Below, piece after piece: positions 19,674-28,927 of a DNA stretch of 64,000 bases. The translations under genes were made by a program, and so were the position numbers. Origin of the DNA: Burkholderiales bacterium (GTDB taxonomy: Bacteria; Pseudomonadota; Gammaproteobacteria; Burkholderiales; Burkholderiaceae_C); the NCBI GenBank assembly GCA_016185015.1, contig JACPOI010000057.1, positions 62,001 to 126,000 on the forward strand. The letters are read 5' to 3'. Position 1 is the first letter of the stretch. Each line of letters begins with the position of its first letter. The notes under the pieces were generated by a model. It saw only the letters and a program-made list of their open reading frames with translations, did not search any database and was not told the DNA's origin.

Positions 19674-21485
19674 TCAATACAGTTTCGGGATCGCGTTCAC
19701 CACCTTGATGGCTTCCTTGAAGTCCACACCAACGGCATCGAGGTACCACTTGATGTTGGGATAGCGCGGCGTGTTTTCGTCCAGCACCATTTCAAGTGCC
19801 TCTTCGCGCGTCAGGTCCCCTTCGCGGATCTGGTTGCTGCGGAAGGTGTCGTGCTCCGTGAAGCCCGCGACTGTGTAATAGACGTAGTTGTAGAAGGCGG
19901 CCGTGCCGTCGCCGATACGCCAGGTGGTTTTGGTATCAGGCGCTTTCTCCCAGTCGTAGGTGGCCAGCGTGTCGTCGATCTGCTTCTCATCCCAGCGCCA
20001 GTAGTCAAAGATGTGGTAGTAGTCCGTTTTCTTCGTGAAACTGCGGTAGTACTCGCCCGAGAGCGTATCCCAGAGGGAGCTGTTGAAATAGCCCGGGCTC
20101 TGCAGCATGGCCTGCAAGCGCAGAAACTGATAACGCAGTTGCTTCATGGCGCCATGCGAATAGACACTCTTCTCCTCAAAATCGGGTGGCACCCCCAGGA
20201 AACCCGCCTTGAAATGCGTCACCTCCAGCGGATTGATGCCCCACAGGTTCAGACTGATGCCGGTCTGCGCCTTGATGGTCTCGACATGCCGGAAGAAATG
20301 CTTGTCGCCCGCCGTCAGGATGCTGATCATGCCCAGGTGCGGAGACTTCAGCCAGGCCCGCAGATTCTTGGCGATGTGCTCCCGCTTCTTGGCGATGTCA
20401 TCCGCGACGATGATGTTCTCGACGCCGAGCTCGGCGCTCATGCGGCTGATGTTGCGCCGCCCCAGGTCCGTCACCATGCCCCAGTCGTAGGTGTAGGTGA
20501 TCGGCTTCATCTGAAGTTCTTTGACGATCAGGTGCAAGCCGTAGCAGCTGTCGCGCCCACCGGAGAAAGGCACGATGCAATCGTTTCCATGCGTCCGTCG
20601 ATAGGACTCGACCAGCTTGAACAACTCCTCCTTCGGCCTCGGCTTGTTGCGCGGCTTGTAGTGTCGGCAGTAGTTGCAGACGCCATCAGCATCGAAACTG
20701 ATGAAAGGCATGGTCTCCGTCAGCAGGCACTTGGTGCAGCGACGACCCTCATACCGACGGTACTCAAGCAGCTTCTCCTCAGCGCCTGTCAGGGACAGGG
20801 CGGGGATCAGGTCAGTCTTGCGCTCCTTGCGGTCCGCGATATCCAACGCAGTTTGCGAAGCGGGGATGTCGATGAACACCGCATCACGGACCTGCTGGAC
20901 GTCTTCACAGCCAATAACGGTCAGCGGATAGCCTTCTGAAGCAAACAGCGTCGCCTGCCCTTTCTTGCCTACGTACAGGCTACCGTTGTTTGAAAACAGG
21001 CACAGCTTGCCCAGCTTAGGCAGGATCAAGGCGCAGGCCACCACACCGCGGCACAGGCCGAGGATGCGCGACGGCAATTGCGCGAGCGCACCTCCCGCCT
21101 CCAGGTGCGCTACGGCGATGGCCGCGATCACTTCCGTGTCGATCTGCTGGGCCCGGGTCTTGCCGATCTCGGCCCAGATGGCCTCGTCGTTGACCACGAT
21201 GCCGTTGTGCAGCACGGCCACGCCGTCACGCACGACGGGCTGGTTGTCCGCCAGGCCGTTGGTGATCAGCCGGCTGTGCCCCAGCACAAGATGACTGGCC
21301 TGGGGCCGGACCTCCTTGAGCAGCCGGGTGATCGGGTAGTCGGCGCGATAGACGTGATAGGCATCGTCGATGAAAGTCACCAGCCCGCTGGAGTCCCTGC
21401 CCCGCTGCTGGGAATGTTTCACCAGCACATTCAACTCATCCTCTCGCACTGGGGAGGATGAAATGACACCGAAAATTCCGCACAT
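19674..21485 (-). CDS. Fusion of a class II glutamine amidotransferase with a WbpG-type N-acetyl-sugar amidotransferase
   Basis: A 603-aa two-part protein. Residues 1 to about 220 are an Ntn glutaminase: Cys2 (MCGIFG), QQRGRDSSG, GHSRLIT and VLHNGIV, closer to the GlmS/PurF type. From about 245 onward it is a WbpG/PseA-like ATP-pyrophosphatase: paired cysteines Cys250/Cys253 and Cys270/Cys273, then the PP-loop PFSGGRDS (308-313 core). WbpG enzymes normally receive ammonia from separate HisH/HisF-like partners; here a glutaminase is fused instead, and no HisH/HisF homologue is present in the window. Expected role: conversion of an acetamido group on a nucleotide sugar to an acetamidino group. 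This is inferred, not shown. Confidence 0.8.
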   Translation of the reverse strand: MCGIFGVISSSPVREDELNVLVKHSQQRGRDSSGLVTFIDDAYHVYRADYPITRLLKEVRPQASHLVLGHSRLITNGLADNQPVVRDGVAVLHNGIVVNDEAIWAEIGKTRAQQIDTEVIAAIAVAHLEAGGALAQLPSRILGLCRGVVACALILPKLGKLCLFSNNGSLYVGKKGQATLFASEGYPLTVIGCEDVQQVRDAVFIDIPASQTALDIADRKERKTDLIPALSLTGAEEKLLEYRRYEGRRCTKCLLTETMPFISFDADGVCNYCRHYKPRNKPRPKEELFKLVESYRRTHGNDCIVPFSGGRDSCYGLHLIVKELQMKPITYTYDWGMVTDLGRRNISRMSAELGVENIIVADDIAKKREHIAKNLRAWLKSPHLGMISILTAGDKHFFRHVETIKAQTGISLNLWGINPLEVTHFKAGFLGVPPDFEEKSVYSHGAMKQLRYQFLRLQAMLQSPGYFNSSLWDTLSGEYYRSFTKKTDYYHIFDYWRWDEKQIDDTLATYDWEKAPDTKTTWRIGDGTAAFYNYVYYTVAGFTEHDTFRSNQIREGDLTREEALEMVLDENTPRYPNIKWYLDAVGVDFKEAIKVVNAIPKLY

Positions 21486-21523
21486 TTTTGAATTACCCTG
21501 AAAATGAAATAGTCAAGTCGCGC

Positions 21524-22645
21524 TCATAAAGACCGGAGCTGATCATAAAACTCGATTAGCTTGGCCTCTTCACGGGCCCAGTTGTAGAAGGATAGGACGG
21601 CCTGCCGGCCGTTTCTGCCCATTGTCTCCGCCTCGGCCCGATGGCTCACCAGATGGTCGATGGCCGAGGCGATGGCGACAGGATCCAGGGGGTCCACGCA
21701 CAGGCCGCAGTGGCTATCCTGGACAATTGTCCTCCACAAATCGAAGTCCGAAGCAATAACCGGGATGCCCGCGGACATGTACTCGAACATCTTGATCGGC
21801 AGCGAATCCAGGTAATTAGAAGCGGGGTGCAGCGTCACCACCCCGGCCACGGAACGCCCGAGCACGTCCCGCACGCCCTGGCGCCCCTGCACGCCCGTGG
21901 CGTTGACCTTGCCCCACCCCGGATACGTCCGGACCGCGGCCTCGACCTGTGCTTCCGCAAAACCGCCGACCAGGTTCAAGCGAGCCGGCGTGCGCGTGAA
22001 CTCCATGGCGCGCACCAACTCCTTGACACCACGGATCTGAGCGATGCTGCCGACATAGCAGACCTCGTCGGCCTTGTCCTGCCAAGTCACGGCGTTCTCG
22101 AGTTCACCGATCATCGGGAAGTTGTTGATATCGACCGAACGAGGGTTGATCGCCAGGAACTTGTCCCGGATATAGGGCGTGGCCGTCACGACCCCGTCAA
22201 AGCGCGCGCAAACGTAATGCTCGAAATGGGCAAAGCCCCAAGACAGGATTCGACGCACCCAAGGATGGAGGTAATGCTTGCCCAGGATTTGTTTGGGCAC
22301 GTCCTCGTGCGCGTCGAACACCACCGTCTTGCCCCGGCGCTTGAGCTTCAGGCCGATCGGGAGGAGTTCGGGGTCGTGCAGATGGTAAATGTCCGCATCC
22401 AGCTCGAGCGCCTTCCGATAGACCCGTCGGGTCGCCTTGAACATGCGGCCCATTCGTCCCGCCGAGCGGCCGACATCGACGATCGCGACGCCGTCTCGGA
22501 CCTCGTCGCCCCGTCCGTCGGCCACCACCAGCGCCACCTCATAGCCGTGAAGTGCTAGGCTGCGGCACTCTTTCAGGAACACGCGGATATCATCGCGCGG
22601 ATGTGCAGACGTCAGATGCGCGACGCGAACGGTGTGTCGATTCAC
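21524..22645 (-). CDS. Family 4 glycosyltransferase
   Basis: GT-B transferase of 373 aa. It shows HLTSAHPRDDIRVFLKE and YHLHDPELLPIGL in the acceptor half, and CYVGSIAQIRGVKELVRAM plus LPIKMFEYMSAGIPVIASD in the donor half. No ATG fits; I place the start at GTG 22645 (an adjacent GTG is at 22648), eight bases after GAGG and just past the upstream stop. Longer starts would overlap the upstream gene. It resembles its upstream neighbour in domain layout. Sugar specificity is unknown. Confidence 0.78.
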   Translation of the reverse strand: MNRHTVRVAHLTSAHPRDDIRVFLKECRSLALHGYEVALVVADGRGDEVRDGVAIVDVGRSAGRMGRMFKATRRVYRKALELDADIYHLHDPELLPIGLKLKRRGKTVVFDAHEDVPKQILGKHYLHPWVRRILSWGFAHFEHYVCARFDGVVTATPYIRDKFLAINPRSVDINNFPMIGELENAVTWQDKADEVCYVGSIAQIRGVKELVRAMEFTRTPARLNLVGGFAEAQVEAAVRTYPGWGKVNATGVQGRQGVRDVLGRSVAGVVTLHPASNYLDSLPIKMFEYMSAGIPVIASDFDLWRTIVQDSHCGLCVDPLDPVAIASAIDHLVSHRAEAETMGRNGRQAVLSFYNWAREEAKLIEFYDQLRSL

Positions 22646-22655
22646 CACGGCAGCC

Positions 22656-23819
22656 TCACGACGCGGGGACTGCCAACGCGGGATGGAGCACCCGCCGGTA
22701 AAGCCCTCTGAGATGGGACGCCTGCGCCGCCCACCCAAGCGGCGTAAGATCCGTGGTCACCCGCTGCCGGCCCGAGACCTGAAGCCGCAGGACCGCCTGC
22801 TTGATCGACGCCTCATCATCTGCAGTGCAGGCGCCCAGATCGAAACGCTCCACCAGCTTCTGCATGTCCGGGAAGTCAGAGGCCAGCACCGGAACTCCGG
22901 CAAACGCATACTCGAACAGCTTGTTCGGTAGCGAGTAGTAATCGCTCAGCGAGACCTTCTCCACGAGGCAGACGCCGTAATCCGCGCTTTTGACCAGGGG
23001 TACGACCTGATCATGGGGCACCGCATCGTGCACATGCACCCGCGGGTTGTCCCGCGCACAACGCTCGATCAATTCGCGCAAAGGGCCCCGCCCGACGAAG
23101 ACGATATGTGCCTGCACGTCTTGTGCAGAGAACACCTGCAGCAACTTCTCGACACCCCGCCCCGGCACGAACAGGCCGAGGTACACGAAGACCAGACGCT
23201 CGTCGGAGATGCCGTACTTGTGATGGAAACGACGCTCCACCTCACCGGCGAGCTGCGCAGCAGGCGCGGCGATGACCGGAGAGTTCAGGACCAGCTCGGC
23301 TTCCCTCTTGGCGAAACGACTCTCGTACCAGTGCATGATAGAACCACTGACCGTCACGAAACCGTCGACCCCACCCCAGGACGCCTTTTCCAGGAAATAC
23401 GTCCCACGGGAAACCAGCGCCGTCTGCCCGTTCTTGTCTGACTCCAGCTCGTGGGCGTCGTAGATCAGCTTGGCACGGCACATCCACGCCAGCAAGACCG
23501 CCACCGGCAGCAAAGGCGTGTCATGACAGTGGACCAGGCGCGGACGCACCGAGAGACCCGCCACCAGCACGCGCAACAGCATTTCCAGATAGATCAGGAC
23601 ATGACGCACAGGCCCCGGCAACCAGCGGAAGGACCGGAAGAACACTCGCATCGAACGGACCCGGGCAGCATGCAGTACGTCCACCCCGCCCTCGGTTCCG
23701 TGCTCGGCCATGCCGATGGCATGCAGCTCATATACGCCGGCTGCCTCCAGCGCGCCGAGCTCCTTCAGGATACGGCTATCGACTCTGACGTCCGTATGCG
23801 TCAAGTGCAATATTTTCAA
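22656..23819 (-). CDS. Family 4 glycosyltransferase with a TTG start
   Basis: GT-B transferase of 387 aa with HLTHTDVRVDSRILKEL, LVHCHDTPLLPVAV, YLGLFVPGRGVEKLLQVF and LPNKLFEYAFAGVPVLASDF. The first codon is TTG; a very strong Shine-Dalgarno AAGGAGG ends five bases before it, which decides the start and suggests high initiation despite the rare codon. It follows the first AsnB-like gene after a 59-base gap and precedes another family 4 transferase. Donor sugar unknown. Confidence 0.8.
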   Translation of the reverse strand: MKILHLTHTDVRVDSRILKELGALEAAGVYELHAIGMAEHGTEGGVDVLHAARVRSMRVFFRSFRWLPGPVRHVLIYLEMLLRVLVAGLSVRPRLVHCHDTPLLPVAVLLAWMCRAKLIYDAHELESDKNGQTALVSRGTYFLEKASWGGVDGFVTVSGSIMHWYESRFAKREAELVLNSPVIAAPAAQLAGEVERRFHHKYGISDERLVFVYLGLFVPGRGVEKLLQVFSAQDVQAHIVFVGRGPLRELIERCARDNPRVHVHDAVPHDQVVPLVKSADYGVCLVEKVSLSDYYSLPNKLFEYAFAGVPVLASDFPDMQKLVERFDLGACTADDEASIKQAVLRLQVSGRQRVTTDLTPLGWAAQASHLRGLYRRVLHPALAVPAS

Positions 23820-23878
23820 ATGACCCTCCTTGTGTGTGTTCAGGCTTCATGCTGCGTGCCGTTCAGGCAGACGGCATC

Positions 23879-25765
23879 TCAGTCAGCGACACACGCCTTC
23901 CATCTGTAAAAGTTGATCCAGCGCCAGACCTGCCACGAAAATGCGCGTCTTCCAGCGATGACGTCCTCGAACTGGGCCAGCAAGGCATCCCGGCGTACAA
24001 AGGGAATCTGCAGGTCTTCGCTCAGCCATTCACGGGCCTGGGCCGCGATGGAAACCAGCCACTCCTTCTCCGGAGGCTCGAAGCCGATCTTGTCTTTGCG
24101 CGACAGAATTTCGTCGGGCACAATGCCCTGCATGGCCCGCCGGAAAACGTGCTTGGTTTCGCCGGCGTCCGAGACGAGATAGCGCTCCGGCAGCGACAGC
24201 GTCAACTCCACCTGCTCCAGCGTCAGGAAAGGCACCCGGCTCTCAATCGAGAAACGCATGGAGTTGCGATCGCCATGCCGTAGCAATCCCGGCAGGCCAT
24301 GGCGCATCAGCATGTTCGTCATCTGCGCCGACATGCGCCGCCCACTAGCTTCCGCACCGGAGCGGAAGCGCTTGACCCGCCCATGGAGCGCCATCTCGCC
24401 AGCCACCTGACCGTCAATCCAGTCCGGCGTCTTGTTCATACCGGTCGCCATGCGCATCAATTCGTGCAGCGCACCCGTGCTCCACTCCGCCAGCACGGCC
24501 TTCACCCCCATGGCCATGCTGCGCCCCGGCCATTGGGACCATTGCCGCAGGAAGGCCAGGGCCTCACCCGGACGCCCCGCGTCCAGGAGGCTGCGAACAC
24601 GCTCTCCCGGAAAACCCACATACCCGCCTAGCATCTCGTCCGCGCCCTGCCCATCCAGGGTCACGGTGATGCCGTTCTCCTTGGCCAGTTGGTACACGCG
24701 GTATTGCGCATAGATGCTCATGCTGCCAAAAGGCTCACCCTGGGCCCGAATCATGTCGTCCAGATCCCGGGTGAGTTCCTGCGGGGTAACCATCACCTTG
24801 TGGGCATGGGCGCCCACGCGCTGATTCACCAGGTCAACCCATTTTTCCTCGTTCACGGCGCTGCCCGCAGCGATGTAGCTGAACGTGTGGATGGGGTGAT
24901 CGGGCGCCACATGCCGCATGGCACAGACCACCGCCGACGAATCCACGCCACCAGAAAGCGCTGCACCCAATGGCACATCGCTGCGCAGATGCAGGCGGAT
25001 GCTCTGCAGGAAATTTTCCCTGACAAGTTCAGCCGCATCTTCAAAACTCAGATCATGGCGCTCAGTGATCCGCGGCGTCCACCAGCGCTCGGGCGCACCG
25101 ACCTTTCGAGCCCCCAAGTCGACCACCAGAAAATATCCCGCCGACAGTTGCAGGACCCCGTCAAAGAAGGTCTCCGGGCTACTGTCGTAGGTACCGTGGA
25201 CGAGATAGTCGTACGCCCGCTGCCAGTTCGGCCGGGTCTTGGCCGACTTCAGGGCCAGCAGAGCGGGGGCTTCGGATGCAAACAGGAAGTCTCCTTCTTC
25301 CGGCGCATAGAAGAAAGGCTTGATGCCGAAAGCGTCGCGCACGCAAGTCAGCGTGACGTCCTGGCGGTCGAGCATGGCGAACGCGAACATACCAACCAGA
25401 CGCGGCAGGCAGCGCACCCCCCAAGCGGCCCAAGCGGCCAGCAGAACCTCGGTGTCCGAATCCGACTGGAACCGGCAGCCCAACAGCTTGAGCTCTTCGC
25501 GCAATTCCTTGTAGTTGTAGATCTCGCCGTTGAAAACGATCGTGTAACGCCCATCCAGACTGCTCATCGGCTGATGCCCGCCGGGCGTCAGATCGATGAT
25601 GGACAGACGAGTCTGCCCCAAGGCAATCTGTCCTCCCGCCACAGCGATGCGCTGCAACCCGCGATCATCTGGCCCGCGGTTTTGGAGCAAACGCTGGGCG
25701 GCTTGCAGTTGCTCTTCCAATCGAGGTGAGGGGTTCCTGTGAAAGGAACCAAAAATGCCGCACAT
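23879..25765 (-). CDS. Asparagine-synthetase-like glutamine amidotransferase, copy 1
   Basis: A 628-aa protein with an N-terminal Ntn glutaminase (Cys2, NRGPDDRG, RLSIIDL, FNGEIYNYKELR) and an AsnB-type ATP-pyrophosphatase domain with PP-loop SGGVDSS (271-277) and DGQGADEMLGGY. In polysaccharide loci such proteins are thought to amidate sugar acids (uronic acid to uronamide), as proposed for WbpS and the Bordetella Wbm proteins, rather than make asparagine. A near twin lies at 26974-28860 with almost identical central sequence. The companion wbpA/B/D/E-like genes would supply a uronic acid substrate. A role in asparagine synthesis is not excluded. Confidence 0.85.
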   Translation of the reverse strand: MCGIFGSFHRNPSPRLEEQLQAAQRLLQNRGPDDRGLQRIAVAGGQIALGQTRLSIIDLTPGGHQPMSSLDGRYTIVFNGEIYNYKELREELKLLGCRFQSDSDTEVLLAAWAAWGVRCLPRLVGMFAFAMLDRQDVTLTCVRDAFGIKPFFYAPEEGDFLFASEAPALLALKSAKTRPNWQRAYDYLVHGTYDSSPETFFDGVLQLSAGYFLVVDLGARKVGAPERWWTPRITERHDLSFEDAAELVRENFLQSIRLHLRSDVPLGAALSGGVDSSAVVCAMRHVAPDHPIHTFSYIAAGSAVNEEKWVDLVNQRVGAHAHKVMVTPQELTRDLDDMIRAQGEPFGSMSIYAQYRVYQLAKENGITVTLDGQGADEMLGGYVGFPGERVRSLLDAGRPGEALAFLRQWSQWPGRSMAMGVKAVLAEWSTGALHELMRMATGMNKTPDWIDGQVAGEMALHGRVKRFRSGAEASGRRMSAQMTNMLMRHGLPGLLRHGDRNSMRFSIESRVPFLTLEQVELTLSLPERYLVSDAGETKHVFRRAMQGIVPDEILSRKDKIGFEPPEKEWLVSIAAQAREWLSEDLQIPFVRRDALLAQFEDVIAGRRAFSWQVWRWINFYRWKACVAD

Positions 25766-25818
25766 ACTTTTTTGATGTTAAAGATTTGAAATAGAGTCGC
25801 AGCGCAAAAGACCTGTAC

Positions 25819-26958
25819 TCATCCCAGCCCGCCCAATCGCCGGACCTCGGACAAGACGATCGGTGCGGCCTGTTCAAAACACAATTCCTCTGCTGCACGG
25901 TGTGACGCCGCCTTCAGCGAAGTCAGCCCAGCCGGGTCAAGATTTTGCAGCAAACGGGCCAAGGCCGAAGGCTCGAAGGACTCGGCCACCACACCACATT
26001 CGTATTTACGCACCAACGCCGCCATTTCCGGCGAAGGACCAATGGCGATGGCCAGCCTCGCCTGCACAAATTCGAAGAATTTGTTGGGCAAGGCGTACCG
26101 GTAATTGAAGCTGTTGGGCGGTAGAAAAAAAAGGCCCACATCGTATGCATTGGTGCGTTGACATATTTGCGACATCGGCACAGGGTCGACAAACCGGATC
26201 CGGGGATCATGCTGCGCTTTCTGCCGCAGAAGTTGCATGTACTCGGTCTCCCCCTCGATCAGCATGAGATCCAGCGTAAACCGCTGGTCGAGATGGTTCA
26301 TGATCTCTATCATCAACTCCAGTTGACGCGAACGGCTCGCAACGCCGTGGTGGATCATCCGGATCGACGTCCCGTCGAGCGGCGAAGGCGACAGGGGCTG
26401 CCTCTGCGGCGCGTTGTGCACCACCAGAGGCCTGACGCCGTAGTTCCGGGCATATTCATCGGCAATGCCCTGGCAGACGGTGAGCATGGAATCCACCTGC
26501 GGCAGATGCCTGCGGCATAACGCATCGTTGTACCGCCCGAACAGGAGGCGCCAGGCCCAGCGCTCCTCGTTCTCTCTCGGTGAATATTCGTGGGCGTCGT
26601 AGACGACCGGTTTGCCCTTCGCCAGCCTCAGGGCCAGCGGCAAGGCCGGCAGGTCGTTCGCAATGATCAGGTCCGGAGCGGTGTCGCTCAGCAGGCGGGC
26701 AGCCGTCACCACTTCGTACTGGTTCCAGTAATAACTCTCGGCCCACCCCAACAACAGCTTCAAGGCCCACAACAGCTTGCGCGGCAGGCTAGCACGCTGC
26801 TGCTGCCTGAGCAGTTCGACAAAACGGATATTGGCCTCGGGCCTGTCGCCGAACCCGGCCACCGTCACATCGCAATCGGACTCGAGCAGCCGGATCTGGC
26901 GCATAACCCGAGGGTCGCGCCATATCTCGGAAAACGAAATGATCAGGACTTTTTTCAA
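25819..26958 (-). CDS. Family 4-like glycosyltransferase
   Basis: GT-B type protein of 379 aa lying between the two near-identical AsnB-like genes. Visible motifs are SFSEIWRDPRVMRQI at the start, LIIANDLPALPLALRL, VYDAHEY, and a donor-site region ALPNKFFEFVQARLAIAIG. It ends 53 bases before copy 1 and begins 15 bases after copy 2, so the three genes look like one repeated block. Sugar specificity unknown. Confidence 0.75.
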   Translation of the reverse strand: MKKVLIISFSEIWRDPRVMRQIRLLESDCDVTVAGFGDRPEANIRFVELLRQQQRASLPRKLLWALKLLLGWAESYYWNQYEVVTAARLLSDTAPDLIIANDLPALPLALRLAKGKPVVYDAHEYSPRENEERWAWRLLFGRYNDALCRRHLPQVDSMLTVCQGIADEYARNYGVRPLVVHNAPQRQPLSPSPLDGTSIRMIHHGVASRSRQLELMIEIMNHLDQRFTLDLMLIEGETEYMQLLRQKAQHDPRIRFVDPVPMSQICQRTNAYDVGLFFLPPNSFNYRYALPNKFFEFVQARLAIAIGPSPEMAALVRKYECGVVAESFEPSALARLLQNLDPAGLTSLKAASHRAAEELCFEQAAPIVLSEVRRLGGLG

Positions 26959-26973
26959 GATGCTGCCGGGCTC

Positions 26974-28860
26974 TCAGGCCAGAAAATGTTGGTGCCAACG
27001 GATGAAGTTGATCCAGCGCCAGACCTGCCAGGAGAACGCCTTGCGCCCTCCGATGATGTCGTCGAACTCGCGCAGGATCGCCGGCTGGTCGAGGAAGGCC
27101 AAGCCGATGTCCTCCCGCAGCCACTCACGCACGGTCCCTGACATGGACGTCAACCACAGCTGCTCCGGCGTCTGGAAGCCGATCTTGTCCTTGCGATCCA
27201 GGATCTCGTCCGGCACGATGCCGCGCATCGCCGCCCGGAAAACGGACTTGGTCTCGCCTCCTTGCGAAATCAGAAAGTGCTCCGGCAGGGACAGCAGCAG
27301 CTCTGCCTGCTCCAGCGTCAGGAAAGGCACGCGGCTCTCGATGGAAAAACGCATGGAGTTCCTGTCGCCATGCCGCAGCAGGCTGGGCAGCCCCCGTTTC
27401 GTGAGCGAATGCGCGAGTTCGGCCACCACACGCCGACCGCGCTCGTTCAATGCCGGGCGGTTCCTCGGATGGCGCACATTCACGTCATGCTGACGCAAGG
27501 CTTCGTCGCGTATCCATGCCGGCGTGTTCAGCTGCCCCCTCAGGCGGCGCAGGGCCTGGAACACGGCGCCATCCGTCATCTCGGTCAGGGTCAGCTTGAG
27601 CCCCGCGACGCGATTGCGATCCGGCCATTGCGCCCAGGCATTGAGGAACTGCGCGGCCTGGATCCAATGCCCCGTTTCCAGCAGACTGCGCAGGCGTGGG
27701 CCAGGATAGCCGCTGTAACCCGCCAGCATCTCGTCCGCACCCTGCCCGTCCAGGGTCACGGTGATACCGTTTTCCTTGGCCAGCTGGTACACGCGGTATT
27801 GCGCATAGATGCTGGTGCTACCAAAGGGCTCGCCCTGGGCCCGAATCATGTCGTCCAGATCACGCGCCAGCTCCTGTGGTGTCACGATGACCTTGTGGGC
27901 GACAGCGCCGACATGCTGATTCACAAGATCCGCCCACTTTTCCTCATTCAACTCGCTGCCTGCGGCAACGTAGCTGAACGTGTGGATGGGATGATCGGGC
28001 GCCACATGCCGCATGGCACAGACTACCGCCGATGAATCCACGCCGCCGGAGAGCGCAGCGCCCAGAGGCACATCGCTGCGCAGATGCAGGCGGATGCTCT
28101 GCAGGAAATTTTCCCTGACAAGTTCAGCTGCATATTCAAAACTCAGATCACGGCGCTCGGTGATCCTCGGCGTCCACCAGCGCTCGGGTGCTCCGACCGA
28201 TTTGGTCGCCAGATTGACCACCAGCATGTGCCCCGGCATCAGTTGCAGGACACCATCGAAGAACGTCTCCGGATGGCCGTCATAGCCGCCATAGACCAGA
28301 TAGTCGTACGCCCGCTGCCAGTTCAGTTGCGCCTTGGCTGACTTCAGGGCCAGCAGCGCAGGCGCTTCTGAAGCAAACAGAAAGTTCTCATTCTCCTGCG
28401 CATAGAAGAAAGGCTTGATGCCGAAGGCATCGCGCACACAGGTCAGCGTTGCACTCTGGCGGTCGAGCATGGCGAACGCGAACATACCCACCAGACGCGG
28501 CAGGCAGGCAGCCCCCCAGGCGGCCCAGGCGGCCAGTAGCACCTCGGTGTCCGAATTCGACGTGAAACGGAAGCCCTGCGTCTTGAGTTCCTCCCTCAGT
28601 TCCTTGTAGTTGTAGATCTCACCGTTGAAGACGACGGCGTATCGCCCGTCGCCACTGTGCATAGGCTGACGGCCGCCGTCGGTCAGATCGATGATCGACA
28701 GGCGCGCGTGTCCAAGGTGGATGACCCCGTCAGCTACCACATGGGTCTCGACGCCCCTGGCATCCGGCCCGCGATGCCGCAGGGCATGCATTCCAGCATC
28801 GAAGCGACGCTCCACACCGGCTTCGTGCCTCCCATGGAACGCCCCAAGAATTCCGCACAT
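26974..28860 (-). CDS. Asparagine-synthetase-like glutamine amidotransferase, copy 2
   Basis: Also 628 aa and collinear with copy 1: Cys2, HRGPDARG, FNGEIYNYKELR, PP-loop SGGVDSS at 271-277, DGQGADEMLAGY and a C-terminal RKDKIGFQTPEQLWL. Similarity to copy 1 is extreme through about residues 80-385 and again near 500-530, yet the first 60 and the 390-490 segments differ clearly. That pattern indicates duplication with later divergence or gene conversion. The likely role is amidation of a sugar acid, perhaps on a second residue of the repeat unit; this is inferred. Confidence 0.85.
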   Translation of the reverse strand: MCGILGAFHGRHEAGVERRFDAGMHALRHRGPDARGVETHVVADGVIHLGHARLSIIDLTDGGRQPMHSGDGRYAVVFNGEIYNYKELREELKTQGFRFTSNSDTEVLLAAWAAWGAACLPRLVGMFAFAMLDRQSATLTCVRDAFGIKPFFYAQENENFLFASEAPALLALKSAKAQLNWQRAYDYLVYGGYDGHPETFFDGVLQLMPGHMLVVNLATKSVGAPERWWTPRITERRDLSFEYAAELVRENFLQSIRLHLRSDVPLGAALSGGVDSSAVVCAMRHVAPDHPIHTFSYVAAGSELNEEKWADLVNQHVGAVAHKVIVTPQELARDLDDMIRAQGEPFGSTSIYAQYRVYQLAKENGITVTLDGQGADEMLAGYSGYPGPRLRSLLETGHWIQAAQFLNAWAQWPDRNRVAGLKLTLTEMTDGAVFQALRRLRGQLNTPAWIRDEALRQHDVNVRHPRNRPALNERGRRVVAELAHSLTKRGLPSLLRHGDRNSMRFSIESRVPFLTLEQAELLLSLPEHFLISQGGETKSVFRAAMRGIVPDEILDRKDKIGFQTPEQLWLTSMSGTVREWLREDIGLAFLDQPAILREFDDIIGGRKAFSWQVWRWINFIRWHQHFLA

Positions 28861-28927
28861 ACGACTACTTTCTCATCACATGTTGACAGCCGGCAGCTTG
28901 CCAGGACACCCCCGCCGCCGTTTCATT

